43,710 bases of DNA, from NCBI GenBank assembly GCA_013215165.1, contig JABSRG010000027.1:1-43710 (forward strand). Direction: 5' to 3'. Origin of the DNA: Opitutales bacterium. Its GTDB lineage: Bacteria > Verrucomicrobiota > Verrucomicrobiia > Opitutales > JABSRG01. Position 1 is the stretch's first letter; every line of letters starts with the position of its first letter. This document shows positions 8,287 through 18,243 of this stretch, one piece after another. The notes under the pieces are model-generated. The model ran no database searches, was not told the origin of the DNA, and saw only the letters and a program-made list of their open reading frames with translations. Both the position numbers and the translations under genes were made by a program.

Positions 8287-9927
8287 ATGCTCCCACGTCT
8301 CCGCGCCCTACTCGCACTCACGCTCATTCCCTTTCTTACCCATTGCGGCGGGCCCTCGGGCGATGATTTGGATTCAGGACGTAAGACCAAAGCCGATGAG
8401 GCGGCAGCAACGGGCATTTTACTACGCGGGAATGGTAACGAGCCCCAGGGGCTTGATCCTCACGTCGTCACGGGAGTGCCGGAAAACAAGATCATCTCAG
8501 CCCTGATGGAGGGTTTGATCTCCTACCACCCGACGGACGACAACGAGCCAGAACCGGGTGTCGCAGAACGCTGGGAATCGAATGAAGATGGGTCGAAGTG
8601 GACATTTTATCTGAGAAAGGACGCGCTCTGGAGCAATGGTGATCCAGTGACAGCAAAGGATTTCGTCTACTCATGGAACCGCATGTTGCATCCAGTTTTC
8701 GGGGCCAAATACGCGGATATGCTCTACATTTTAGAAAATGGTGCAGCTTATCATCAGGAGCGGGTCAAAGACTTCTCTGAGGTGGGCGTAAAAGCTCTTG
8801 ATGCCCACACCCTGGAAGTGACTCTTAATGGGCCGACACCTTATTTTTTATCCAAGCTCAAGCACTACAGCTGGTTTCCGGTGCATCCCGAAACGATCGA
8901 AAAATTCGGTGGCATGCTGGAACTCGATAGCGCTTGGACTCGGGAAAACTATGTGGGTAACGGCCCCTTCGTCCTGGCAGAATGGACCCCCGACGAAATT
9001 ATCCGCGTGGCAAAGAGCCCAACCTATTGGGACAGCGAAACCGTTCAGCTCAACGAGATCCATTTTTTTCCTATTACACAGCTGAATACCGAAGAGCGTG
9101 CCTTCGCTGCTGGCGAGCTCCACACGACCGATAAAATACCGCCGGAAAAAATCTCAGTCTACCTCGATGAAAATCCAGAACTCATCCATCTGGACCCTTG
9201 GCTTGGCGTCTATTTCTATCGTTTCAATATCGAGCGGCCCCCGTTTGATGACGTGCGGGTGCGACGCGCTTTGGCAATGACGATTGATCGCGAGGTGATC
9301 GTGCGACGCATTTCCCAAGGGGGCGAGCAACCGGCCGACGGATTCACTCCTCCGGGCATTAAGGGGTATGAACCGCCACGCCTGATACCCTACGATCCAG
9401 AGGCCGCACGCGCCCTGCTTGCCGAAGCTGGTTATGCCGGTGGCGAGGGATGGCCCGAGGGTGTGGAAATCCTCTTCAATACTCTCGAATCCCATCGCGA
9501 CATCGCCACGGCCATTCAGTCTATGTGGGAGACTGAGCTTGGTATCCAAGTCGGGATTCTGAATCAGGAGTGGAAAGTTTATATCAACAGTCAGCAGACC
9601 CTAGATTACAGCGTTTCCCGAGCCGGTTGGATCGGAGACTACATGGATCCGACCACATTCCTCAGCATGTGGACCACGGGTAATGGCAACAACAACACGG
9701 GCTGGTCCAATGCCGAATTCGACCGTCTTATCCTCGAGGATGCTGTCGCAGAGACAGACTTGGAACGACGTTTAGAGATCCTTCACCGCGCCGAAACAAT
9801 TTTACTGAACGAGGCTCCCGTCGCACCGATCTACTGGTATACACGCAAATACCTGCGCGACCCACGCCTGAAGGGCTTCTACCCCAAGCTCCTCGACAAC
9901 CGCCCTTACAAATATTTGCACTTCTAG
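8287..9927 (+). CDS. oppA: Peptide ABC transporter substrate-binding lipoprotein (OppA/MppA-like)
   Basis: 546 residues from the ATG at 8287. I prefer this to an upstream start at 8221 because it places a basic N-terminus and hydrophobic stretch right before the lipobox LTHC, giving a normal lipoprotein signal peptide. The mature part is an SBP_bac_5 domain: GNEPQGLDPHVVTGV near the N-terminus, WTFYLRKDALWSNGDPVTAKDF, VRRALAMTIDREVI and a C-terminal APIYWYTRKYL, all typical of oligopeptide-binding proteins of the OppA/MppA branch. It is followed by the permease genes oppB and oppC in the same direction. It should deliver peptides to that permease in the periplasm, anchored to the membrane. 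Confidence 0.92.
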   Translation: MLPRLRALLALTLIPFLTHCGGPSGDDLDSGRKTKADEAAATGILLRGNGNEPQGLDPHVVTGVPENKIISALMEGLISYHPTDDNEPEPGVAERWESNEDGSKWTFYLRKDALWSNGDPVTAKDFVYSWNRMLHPVFGAKYADMLYILENGAAYHQERVKDFSEVGVKALDAHTLEVTLNGPTPYFLSKLKHYSWFPVHPETIEKFGGMLELDSAWTRENYVGNGPFVLAEWTPDEIIRVAKSPTYWDSETVQLNEIHFFPITQLNTEERAFAAGELHTTDKIPPEKISVYLDENPELIHLDPWLGVYFYRFNIERPPFDDVRVRRALAMTIDREVIVRRISQGGEQPADGFTPPGIKGYEPPRLIPYDPEAARALLAEAGYAGGEGWPEGVEILFNTLESHRDIATAIQSMWETELGIQVGILNQEWKVYINSQQTLDYSVSRAGWIGDYMDPTTFLSMWTTGNGNNNTGWSNAEFDRLILEDAVAETDLERRLEILHRAETILLNEAPVAPIYWYTRKYLRDPRLKGFYPKLLDNRPYKYLHF

Positions 9928-10073
9928 TTTTATATGCACGGTCTTGTTCCTACGCCTTGTGAAATCGTCGCGCTCTTTGCGGAGGTTCAGGATTGTGCAA
10001 AAGGAGACATCCAAGGAACGGGGACAGAGCCCCATCCTTCAGCTAAATTGAAAAAATTGCCCACACATCACCC

Positions 10074-10994
10074 ATGAGCTCCTTCATCTTCAGTCGTATC
10101 CTTCAGGCGATACCGGTGGTGCTGATTATTATTACGCTGACGTTTTTTATGGTGCGCTTGGCGCCGGGTGGACCCTTTGATCAAGAGCGAGCGATTTCTG
10201 AGTCGGCTAAAGAGGCAATCAATAAGCAGTATGGTTTGGACAAGCCACTCATTATCCAATTTGGCAACTATCTAAAAGGTGTCTTCCAGGGTGATCTCGG
10301 TCCGTCCCTCTCTTCTCCCGGTCGCAAGGTTCAAGATATCATCGCCGATAAATTTCCTAATTCACTTCAACTCGGACTCTATTCCTTGCTGTTTGCCATT
10401 TGTGTGGGCGTGCCTGCCGGGTTGATCGCCAGCCTGAAGCAAAACAGTTGGCTCGACTATATTCCGATGACTTCGGCAATGATCGGGATTTGCCTCCCCA
10501 CCTTCGTTATTGGTCCGGTGTTGTCCCTCATATTTGGCGTCTGGCTAGGCTGGTTACCCGTCCTGGGTTGGTCAGGTGGCGCGGAATACAAAGTCTTACC
10601 GACAGTCACGCTGGGCCTTGCCTATGCAGCCTACATTGCTCGATTAACCCGTGGCGGCATGCTCGAAATTTTGGGCCAGGACTACATTCGCACGGCTTGG
10701 GCAAAAGGTGCCTCGACATTCTCAGTCGTCTTCAAACACGCCTTCCGTGGCGGCATCATGCCGGTAGTCTCGTTTCTGGGGCCTGCTTTGGCAGGGCTTA
10801 TATCCGGTTCCTTCGTGGTAGAGACCATTTTTGTGATTCCGGGTTTAGGCCAGGAGTTTGTAAAATCTGCGCTCAATCGGGACTACTTTTTGGTGCTGGG
10901 AACCGTTCTCTTTTACCAAGTGCTGATTATTTCTGTAAACATAGCGGTCGACGTCGCAGTCGTCTGGCTCTATCCACGAGCAAAGTTCGACTAA
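10074..10994 (+). CDS. oppB: Oligopeptide ABC transporter permease OppB
   Basis: 306 residues. The first helix begins FIFSRILQAIPVVLIIITLTFFMVRLAPGGP, a hallmark of OppB/DppB; the conserved LAPGGPFD segment lies near residue 27. Six transmembrane helices in all. The EAA loop sits near residue 200 (YIRTAWAKGASTFSVVFKHAF), and the end VETIFVIPGLGQEFVKSALNRDY is family-typical. Three bases separate its stop from oppC, so they are translated from one message. 146 bp separate it from oppA. Confidence 0.93.
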   Translation: MSSFIFSRILQAIPVVLIIITLTFFMVRLAPGGPFDQERAISESAKEAINKQYGLDKPLIIQFGNYLKGVFQGDLGPSLSSPGRKVQDIIADKFPNSLQLGLYSLLFAICVGVPAGLIASLKQNSWLDYIPMTSAMIGICLPTFVIGPVLSLIFGVWLGWLPVLGWSGGAEYKVLPTVTLGLAYAAYIARLTRGGMLEILGQDYIRTAWAKGASTFSVVFKHAFRGGIMPVVSFLGPALAGLISGSFVVETIFVIPGLGQEFVKSALNRDYFLVLGTVLFYQVLIISVNIAVDVAVVWLYPRAKFD

Positions 10995-10997
10995 GCG

Positions 10998-12083
10998 ATG
11001 GGGATGACTTCCAAACACGAAAAAGCAGCGACGCTGGAATCGGTCGCCCTAGCCCAACCTACCTCCCTAGCTCAGGATGCTTGGCACCGACTACTCAAAA
11101 ATAAGGCGGCATTCATTGGGCTAATCACTTTCATGGGCATCGCTTTATTTTGCCTTGTGGGCCCATTTCTAACGCCCTACTCCGAACGCGAGCAAGAACC
11201 TTCCCTGGGCAGCTCCGCTCCTATGGCGAAGATCATCAAAAGCGAGGGGATCCGCGGTGGGCGCGAGCGCGTTGAATACACATCTGAGACGGACTTGATA
11301 CGGCGTGCTCGTTTGGACTCCTCTCTCGATGCCGAGGCAATCTTAACCGCCTTAAAGACCGAAGAGAACTTCGTCCAAAACGGCTTTACCTACACCATCG
11401 CCGACCGTGTCCACATCCTAGGCACTGATAGCCTCGGGCGCGATTTGCTGACCCGTATCATGACCGGTGGACGTATTTCGCTGATGGTGGGTTTTCTGGC
11501 AACCGCTGTCTCGTTAATCATCGGTGTCCTTTATGGTGCCACTGCTGGCTATATCGGAGGCCGGGTAGATGCTGTCATGATGCGGATCGTCGACATTCTC
11601 TATGCCCTGCCATTCACGATTTTTGTCGTCCTTCTCATGGTGCTCTTCGGCAGACATATATGGCTGCTCTTTCTCGCTATTGGCGCTGTCGAGTGGCTCA
11701 CCATGGCTCGCATCGTCCGCGGTCAGGTGGTGTCACTCAAGCGCCAAGAGTTCATCGAAGCTGCGGTGGCCATGGGGCAAAAACAACGCGTAATCATCAC
11801 CCGGCACATCATTCCCAATGTTCTGGGCGTAGTCATCGTGTATTCCACACTCACCGTGCCATCCGTCATCATGCTTGAGTCCTTCCTGAGTTTTCTTGGT
11901 CTGGGTGTCCAACCGCCCGCGTCATCCTGGGGCACCCTCATTAAAGATGGCGCAGAGAGCATGGAAGTCTTCCCCTGGCAACTACTCTACCCCGCTGCGT
12001 TTTTCTCAACAACGCTGCTCGCTTTGAATTTTCTGGGAGATGGCCTTCGTGACGCCCTCGACCCGAAGAATAGTCCACGCTGA
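10998..12083 (+). CDS. oppC: Oligopeptide ABC transporter permease OppC, with long periplasmic insert
   Basis: 361 residues, longer than the usual ~300. After an N-terminal helix (about 35-57) comes a charged insert of some 70 residues before the standard VHILGTDSLGRDLLTRIMTGGR motif. Six-helix BPD permease follows, with EAA loop FIEAAVAMGQKQRVIITRHIIPN and the C-terminal SFLGLGVQPPASSWGTLI box. It pairs with OppB to form the membrane channel for peptides. No OppD/OppF ATPase follows; downstream is recQ. A second ATG two codons in is an equally good start. Confidence 0.93.
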   Translation: MGMTSKHEKAATLESVALAQPTSLAQDAWHRLLKNKAAFIGLITFMGIALFCLVGPFLTPYSEREQEPSLGSSAPMAKIIKSEGIRGGRERVEYTSETDLIRRARLDSSLDAEAILTALKTEENFVQNGFTYTIADRVHILGTDSLGRDLLTRIMTGGRISLMVGFLATAVSLIIGVLYGATAGYIGGRVDAVMMRIVDILYALPFTIFVVLLMVLFGRHIWLLFLAIGAVEWLTMARIVRGQVVSLKRQEFIEAAVAMGQKQRVIITRHIIPNVLGVVIVYSTLTVPSVIMLESFLSFLGLGVQPPASSWGTLIKDGAESMEVFPWQLLYPAAFFSTTLLALNFLGDGLRDALDPKNSPR

Positions 12084-12229
12084 GTTATTGTTCTTGTCAG
12101 CGAGCCGCTCACTTGTCTCGCCGAGCGTAGTTTTGGGCCGAGCCAATAATGCATCCCCAATAGGCAGTAAACAAATTTTCAGTTATTTCTGCTTGATTTA
12201 AACTGCTCAAGCAGTCGAATCCTTCGGGC

Positions 12230-14374
12230 ATGGCAGGGTCGAGTTTGGATAAAATACTTCAGGAAAGATTCCAACTAGAGGCTTTCCGCGAGGGACAGCG
12301 GGAAATCATCGATTCGATCACTTCGGGTCACGATACGCTGGCAGTGATGCCCACCGGGGGCGGCAAATCGCTCTGTTATCAACTCCCGATCATGGCGATG
12401 GACGGTGTGGGCATCGTCATTTCGCCTCTGATCTCTCTGATGCAAGATCAGCTCGATAGCCTGACTCGCCGAGGCATCCCCGCCGCCATGATCAATTCGA
12501 CGGTTCCCGTCGCGGAACAGCGGCGTATTTTGGATGAACTGAAAACGGGGTCGATCAAACTACTCTATATCGCACCCGAGCGCTTCCGCCAAAAGTCCTT
12601 CGTCGAGGTACTTCAATCAGTGCCGATCAGTCTGTTCGCCATCGATGAAGCGCATTGCCTCTCTCAATGGGGACATGATTTTCGGCCGGATTATCTCTTT
12701 CTGGGCAAGGCATTGGCTGCCCTTCCCAAACGTCCGACAGTCGCCGCGTTCACAGCTACTGCGACTCCAGAAGTGCGGGACGACATCCTCGTACACCTCG
12801 GAATTGATGATCCGCAGGTTTTTGTATCAGGATTCTCTAGGAAAAACCTTTCCTTACGTGTCGTGCCGACTGGTGGCAAAGGAGACAAGTTACGCTCACT
12901 CGACAAACTCATCGTCGAGAACCGCACCGGCATCATCTACTGTGCGACACGCAAGCGCGTCGAGGAAGTCGCTGAACATCTAGAGGAGTGGAGCACGCCT
13001 CACGTCGCGTACCATGCTGGCATGAGCGATGATGAACGGAAAAACGCACAAGAGCTCTTCATGCAGGGAAAAGTGGATGTTGCCGTGGCGACCAACGCCT
13101 TTGGCATGGGTATCGACCGCTCAGACATCCGCTTCGTCGCCCACTACGAAATACCCGGAAGCCTTGAGGCCTACTATCAAGAAGTCGGCCGTGCCGGTCG
13201 CGATGGTCAGGATTCAGTTTGCGAGCTTTATTACAATTATGCCGACAAGCGCACTCAGGAGTTCTTTATCGATGGGAACAACCCGACTCCCGAGTTTATC
13301 CGCGAGCTCTATGGCCTACTCCATGAGCTTAAAAACGAACGCCACGAGATTACCGCTACTCTCGCAGATATGACCGAAGCACTCGGAGGGCGAAGCGTCG
13401 GCATGGCACTCAACTCTGCGATCTCTTTCCTTCGACGTCAGTCTATCATCGAGCGTTATGATATTCCGGGAAGTCGCAGCCGAGGCACGCGCCTACTTCG
13501 TCCTTTCGAGGCTCCCGAGGCGCTTCAACTCGATGAAAGTGCCTTGAGAGACAAACGTCTGAGGGACGAAGCCAAGCTCGAAACCATACTTCGATTCGCG
13601 ACAAGCAACCAATGTCGACAGACTTTCATCCTCCACTACTTCGGAGAACGGGACTGTGAAGACTGCGGAACCTGTGATCGCTGCAGCAATCGGACAATCG
13701 ACCTGAGTGCACGCAGCACCTTGAGCCAAGATCAAAGCCTAATACTCCGCAAAGCGCTGAGCGGCATAGCACGCGCATCCTATCGCCTCGATCAACACCG
13801 ATGGCGCGCCCGTTTCGGCAAGGGTAAAATCATCCGCATGCTGATGGGCTCCAACTCCGCAGATCTCGCCGAGAGCGGCCTGAGCGAACAATCCACCTTT
13901 GGTCTTCTTTCAGAGCTATCGCAACCATTCATCAAACAGCTTTTCGATGAAATCGAACGACTCGGGATGGCTGTTCCTGAATCAAAGGATCCGAAATTTC
14001 CCATGCTCACGCTTTCCGAATTGGGCAGCCGCGTCATGTTGGGAGAAGCGCCCCCGAACATGCTTTGGCCTTCAATACGCTCAAAAAAGGGACCTGTTTC
14101 AGCGAAAGAGTCCCCTGAGAATGTGCTCAATTCAGACGACCATGCTCTCTATGAAAGGCTTCGAGAAATTCGTCTCGCCCTGTCGAAAGCAAAGCGACGG
14201 CCACTCCCATCCATCTTCAGTAATGCCACCTTGGTCGAACTCGCACTCAAAAAACCAATGACGCGCGATGATGCGATCGATCTTCCTGGCATCGGTCCTT
14301 ACAAAGCCAAGACGATGCTGCCCCCTTTTCTTGAACAGATTCAACAGCATGCAGCGCTCGAGGCGAGCAAGTAG
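12230..14374 (+). CDS. recQ: ATP-dependent DNA helicase RecQ
   Basis: 714 residues, 3'-5' DNA helicase for recombination and fork repair. Visible motifs: Walker [15 protein letters not shown] (Lys46), [11 protein letters not shown], the DEAH box ([18 protein letters not shown], about 137-154), AFTATAT, and the helicase C motifs [13 protein letters not shown] and [11 protein letters not shown]. The RQC zinc cluster is complete (four Cys: NQCRQTF.. and [11 protein letters not shown]). A winged-helix segment follows, and a C-terminal HRDC domain ends with the HhH-like [12 protein letters not shown]. The sequence between the RQC and HRDC parts is somewhat long. Stands alone, 146 bp after oppC. 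Confidence 0.95.
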   Translation: MAGSSLDKILQERFQLEAFREGQREIIDSITSGHDTLAVMPTGGGKSLCYQLPIMAMDGVGIVISPLISLMQDQLDSLTRRGIPAAMINSTVPVAEQRRILDELKTGSIKLLYIAPERFRQKSFVEVLQSVPISLFAIDEAHCLSQWGHDFRPDYLFLGKALAALPKRPTVAAFTATATPEVRDDILVHLGIDDPQVFVSGFSRKNLSLRVVPTGGKGDKLRSLDKLIVENRTGIIYCATRKRVEEVAEHLEEWSTPHVAYHAGMSDDERKNAQELFMQGKVDVAVATNAFGMGIDRSDIRFVAHYEIPGSLEAYYQEVGRAGRDGQDSVCELYYNYADKRTQEFFIDGNNPTPEFIRELYGLLHELKNERHEITATLADMTEALGGRSVGMALNSAISFLRRQSIIERYDIPGSRSRGTRLLRPFEAPEALQLDESALRDKRLRDEAKLETILRFATSNQCRQTFILHYFGERDCEDCGTCDRCSNRTIDLSARSTLSQDQSLILRKALSGIARASYRLDQHRWRARFGKGKIIRMLMGSNSADLAESGLSEQSTFGLLSELSQPFIKQLFDEIERLGMAVPESKDPKFPMLTLSELGSRVMLGEAPPNMLWPSIRSKKGPVSAKESPENVLNSDDHALYERLREIRLALSKAKRRPLPSIFSNATLVELALKKPMTRDDAIDLPGIGPYKAKTMLPPFLEQIQQHAALEASK

Positions 14375-15055
14375 TTAAACCCGGATTCTGTGTCCACGTC
14401 GGGCTCAACTTCATTTTACATCTGTATATATCTGAGAAATCTTTGCTCATTTCTAAGACCCACAGCGCGACCTCAGATTACACGGATGGGCACAGATGTG
14501 TTTTGTCTGGGCACTGGGCAATTTCTTACGACGTAGAAGTTTTCCCACATTTTGGGATGGCATCGAACGTGTTATATGCAATTTGGCCAAAGTTCTTTGA
14601 TTTTGATCGGAGAACCTATCTGAAACACAGGCAGGTCGATCCTCCGAACGCAGACGGTTTGCCAAAACGCCTTTACCTTTTAAATCCGAGTAATCAATGG
14701 TCTTTTTGTTAGGGGCAAATCGCCTGGACACCTTGCCGTTCGAGTAAGTTTGGTTTGAAGCATATTTTCGCCACGGGGAACAATCGACGAACATCGAAAT
14801 GTTACCGGGTTAAGACATCAGAACCCTTTAGTAACGAAAATAGAGCCGGGCGAAACCCAAAACACCCGGCTCTATTCTCGTATTATCTCTCCGAAGAGAG
14901 CAGATAAGTAAGTTACTCCAATGTTAACCCATACATTCCTGTTACATTTCGGATTTTAGCATCGCTTGTGCCAAGCAGTAGAAACTTGCCAAAACTGCGT
15001 CTTTTACCCGAGCGACTGCTCAATTTTTGGGGACGTAGCCGAGTTTTATGGGTGC
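14375..15055. other. Intergenic region, no recognisable gene
   Basis: About 680 bp. Small overlapping frames occur on both strands (14443-14712 plus; 14453-14794 minus), but neither has recognisable motifs. A phrase of the type 'cctcagattacacggatgggcacagatg' lies at about 14470-14497, a kind of repeat common in intergenic DNA of environmental bacteria. A strong hairpin lies at 14839-14876. Confidence 0.5.
14839..14876 (+). terminator. Strong inverted repeat, likely transcription terminator
   Basis: A perfect 12 bp stem (aatagagccggg / cccggctctatt) around a 14-base loop. There is no long T-run, but the stem carries A/T-rich flanks on both sides, so it could work in either direction. It lies some 460 bp beyond recQ and just ahead of the histidine kinase gene. 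Confidence 0.6.
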
Positions 15056-17938
15056 ATGCACTACAAGCCGCCATCGCCATCCCGGCACTGGGCATACTGG
15101 GTTTCCCTCAGCCCGACAACGCTCGACCCATTACGCAACACACGCGGATGCAACAGTGACCAGGGCTCCTGGTCTCTGAAACCGTGCGATTTGGACCAAT
15201 TGGCAGAAATTCTGGATGAAGAAACCGACCATAGATCCGCGGCTATATTTAGCGGCGACGCATCCAAAATACTCAATGAAATCAAAAGCTTTCGGGCTGG
15301 ATTTCCCTACGTATCCCTAGTGGTCATTACTGAGGGCTTATCTGAAGTGGATCAGTTGCAACTGCTCGACAAAGGAGCCGACTATTGTGTCGACGCCACC
15401 CATCCAAATAGCGGCATGGGGCTCTTAAGCGCCTATCTAGATCGCGCTCTCAAATACCGCAGAAATTCTGAAGCACGCGAAGCGGCTGAAACCGCATTGC
15501 ATAATGCTGCAAGTGAGGTCGCCACTACTGCAGCTGAGACATTCGTGCGGATGATCACCGACCACCTAGCCAATACCCTACAAATCGAGATCGCCATGGT
15601 GGGCCGCATCGGTGAGTCGTCCCAAAAATCACTCAAACATATTCAGCAGCGCACCTTGGCGCTGAAAACCACTGCCGTTTCGATCCGAGGTTTCTCCTCG
15701 ATGAATACAGAGATCCCATTGGCAGACAGTCCCTTCCAGAAAATTTATGAGGACGCCGAATCGCTATTTGTAAAAGACGATTTGGAAAGAGCCTTTCCGA
15801 GCGATCTCTATATCCAGCAAACCGGAGCGAAGAGCTTTTTTGGCATCCCCCTCCGTGACTCGCGCAAACAAGTCGTCGGTATTATAGCAGTGATGGATAC
15901 CAAGCCGATGCGGAACCGACGTCTCATCGAGTCGACCATTCAAATTTTCGCTTCGCGTATCGCCAACGAGATTGAACGATCAAAGGTCAATGAAGAGCTG
16001 AAAGCCCAAGCAAGTATTCTCCAGCAGATCAATGAGGGCGTGTTCACTGCCAACTTGGACGGTACGATCACAAACTGGAACCCGCAGGCAGAGAAGCTCT
16101 TTGGCTACACCTCGAATGAACTCGTGGGTGCCTCTCTGCGTAACATCATGGCAGATTCTAGCCATGCAGAGATGCGACAAAAGATCATCGCGCCCGTGCT
16201 CGTAAGCAGCTTCCATCAAACTGAGATTAGGCTGAAGCATCGGAGTGGTAGAGAGATTTATTGCCTGTCTAACATATCTCTGGAGAAGAATAGTCGCGGG
16301 AACATCGTGGGCATCATCTTCTGCTGCACCGACATTACTGAAAAGAAGCTCGCCGAGGCGCGTGAACGACGGGCGCAACAGCGTCTCGCCTTCCATATAA
16401 ACCGCGCTCCCCTAGCCTTCATCGAATGGGATACGGATTTCAAAATTACAGCCTGGAACCCAGCCGCTGAAAAACTCTTTGGATACCAAGCCAAGGAAGT
16501 GGTGGGCGAAGACTTTGACATTCTTGATAATGATCAGCCCAAAAGTCGTAGTTTATTCCCAGCAGGGAACCGCCTTGAACAGTTACGGACCCGAAGTAAG
16601 CACATTACCGAAAACCGATCAAAGGACGGCCGACGCATTACCTGCGAATGGATGAACACACCGCTGATCGACGAGAATAAGACCATCATCGGATTCGCGT
16701 CTTTAGTTCAGGATATCACTGCACGCGTGGAAAGTGAACGCTCGATGCGACGCGCCAAGGAGGCTGCCGAGGCGGCAAATCGCTTGAAAAACGACTTTCT
16801 GGCGGTGATGAGTCACGAAATACGCACCCCGCTCAATTCGATTATCGGTTTCACCGACCTGCTTCATTCCATTGAGGAAGACCCCCAGAAAACTGAGAGT
16901 CTCGAGGCAATCCATTCGAATAGTCATGAACTCTTGCAGCTTATCGAGAGCGTCCTCACCTATTCACGGATCGAGTCCGGAGAAGTTGAAACTCACTATA
17001 GCGAAATGGATTTAGTCGCTCTGGTTTTTGAGCTCTCGGAGAGTTTTGGGCAAAAAGCCCAAGAAAAGGGAATTACCCTAGAGTTTGAGGCAGATGATTC
17101 TCTCCCCGAATTGGTTCACCATTGCTGGGATCATCTCCGCACGATCATCGACAAGATTCTCGACAATGCGATCAAGTTTACTGACTCGGGTCAGATCCGT
17201 GTGTTCATAAAGGGAGAGCCAAAGATTACAGGCTCTGATTGGCATTTCACGATTGGCGTAGAAGACACCGGCATTGGGATCTCTCAGGAAAAGATGGAGA
17301 GCCTTTTTCAGGTTTTCTCTCAGGCAGACGGAACAGCAACACGCAAACATGAGGGGATCGGACTCGGTTTAGCCATCTGTCGTAGGCTCTGCGATCTGAT
17401 CAATGCCTCGGTGAGCCTAGAATCCGAAGACGGAGAGGGCAGTATCTTCCTTATCAGCTTTAACGCTGCTGTCCCTGATAATCTACCGCCCCGCTCAACT
17501 GTAGATGAAATCACCCACATGGGTGATCAATATCCTCTCTCCATCTTGGTCGCAGAAGATGATGAAAACAATCAGATCCTTCTTGAGCGCCTCTTAAGGA
17601 AAATCGGTTACGCACCGGTGATCGTCTCAAATGGCGCCAAAGCTCTCGAGAAAATACATGAGCAAGCCTATGACCTCGTATTCATGGATATCAACATGCC
17701 ACACATGAATGGCCTTGAGACAACTGAGTTCATGCGAAACAGCAAATTCGACAAGGTCGCGACAACCTATGTCTGCGCCATAACGGCCGAAGTCCATGCG
17801 GCAAACCGCAAGACATGTATGGATGCCGGAATGAACGATCACATCACCAAACCGATCTTTGCCGGCGCGCTCACCGAAGCTATTCAACGCGCCCACGCCC
17901 ACAAAATCGCGTCGCCCCTCTTGCGAGCTAACTCATAA
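15056..17938 (+). CDS. Hybrid sensor histidine kinase (pseudo-receiver, GAF, 2 PAS, HisKA, HATPase, REC)
   Basis: 960 residues from the ATG at 15056. The frame is open from a TTG at 14966, but that stretch is Cys-rich and unlike the rest. Order: a receiver-like domain without a phospho-acceptor Asp (about 40-135), GAF (about 140-310), PAS (about 316-432, NLDGTITNWNPQAEKLFGYT), and PAS (about 436-570, ITAWNPAAEKLFGYQ). These are followed by HisKA (FLAVMSHEIRTPLNSIIGF, phospho-His 587), HATPase (N box ILDNAIKFT, G boxes DTGIGIS and GIGLGLAI), and a C-terminal receiver (acidic VAEDDEN, phospho-Asp 878 in FMDINMP, Lys in ITKPIF). No transmembrane helices, so a cytoplasmic sensor. No response regulator or output gene is adjacent; the signal is unknown. 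Confidence 0.9.
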   Translation: MHYKPPSPSRHWAYWVSLSPTTLDPLRNTRGCNSDQGSWSLKPCDLDQLAEILDEETDHRSAAIFSGDASKILNEIKSFRAGFPYVSLVVITEGLSEVDQLQLLDKGADYCVDATHPNSGMGLLSAYLDRALKYRRNSEAREAAETALHNAASEVATTAAETFVRMITDHLANTLQIEIAMVGRIGESSQKSLKHIQQRTLALKTTAVSIRGFSSMNTEIPLADSPFQKIYEDAESLFVKDDLERAFPSDLYIQQTGAKSFFGIPLRDSRKQVVGIIAVMDTKPMRNRRLIESTIQIFASRIANEIERSKVNEELKAQASILQQINEGVFTANLDGTITNWNPQAEKLFGYTSNELVGASLRNIMADSSHAEMRQKIIAPVLVSSFHQTEIRLKHRSGREIYCLSNISLEKNSRGNIVGIIFCCTDITEKKLAEARERRAQQRLAFHINRAPLAFIEWDTDFKITAWNPAAEKLFGYQAKEVVGEDFDILDNDQPKSRSLFPAGNRLEQLRTRSKHITENRSKDGRRITCEWMNTPLIDENKTIIGFASLVQDITARVESERSMRRAKEAAEAANRLKNDFLAVMSHEIRTPLNSIIGFTDLLHSIEEDPQKTESLEAIHSNSHELLQLIESVLTYSRIESGEVETHYSEMDLVALVFELSESFGQKAQEKGITLEFEADDSLPELVHHCWDHLRTIIDKILDNAIKFTDSGQIRVFIKGEPKITGSDWHFTIGVEDTGIGISQEKMESLFQVFSQADGTATRKHEGIGLGLAICRRLCDLINASVSLESEDGEGSIFLISFNAAVPDNLPPRSTVDEITHMGDQYPLSILVAEDDENNQILLERLLRKIGYAPVIVSNGAKALEKIHEQAYDLVFMDINMPHMNGLETTEFMRNSKFDKVATTYVCAITAEVHAANRKTCMDAGMNDHITKPIFAGALTEAIQRAHAHKIASPLLRANS

Positions 17939-18243
17939 TGTCGAACATACGCATAATCTAGTAAGAAGCAGTCTGGTTCCTCTGAGGTCTAACCCGAATT
18001 ATGCAATAGATCGCGGCAACTGAGGCACAATTTGCTGCACGAGAAAATCTCGCAGAAACCTTCGACGCACCCAACCAATGCTAACGACCGCAAAGAGACC
18101 TTCGCATATACCTACATGCCACCAGATAGAGTCAGCGATTGGTATCATGTGAACAAGGCTTTCTGCTCATAGCCCTTATAACTGAGTTAAATTAGTCGCC
18201 ACAGCTTCTTGCAAGTCGCAGATCACGCGCTTAGTTCCCCCCC
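17939..18243. other. Intergenic stretch with a coding relic
   Basis: 305 bp between the kinase and the crtI-type gene. The only feature seen is the minus-strand tail relic at 17999-18166. A C7 run abuts the next start codon (18237-18243). Confidence 0.6.
17999..18166 (-). pseudogene. C-terminal relic of an unknown protein (matches 6069-6155)
   Basis: An open frame of 55 codons without a start, preceded by an in-frame TGA. It contains a hydrophobic stretch (ADSIWWHVGICEGLFAVVSI) followed by the basic tail GWVRRRFLRDFLVQQIVPQL ending in PRSIA-stop. The last 23 residues match the relic at 6069-6155 on the other strand. The hydrophobic segment before a basic helix suggests the end of a membrane protein. 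Family not recognised. Confidence 0.45.

Noticed and set aside
10020-10033. gggg-acagag-cccc inverted repeat between oppA and oppB
   Set aside because: Stem of only four pairs, no T-run; too weak to call a terminator or attenuator.
14453-14794. 113-codon minus-strand frame and an overlapping 89-codon plus-strand frame
   Set aside because: No recognisable motif, they overlap each other and run through a common intergenic repeat phrase; not supported as genes.
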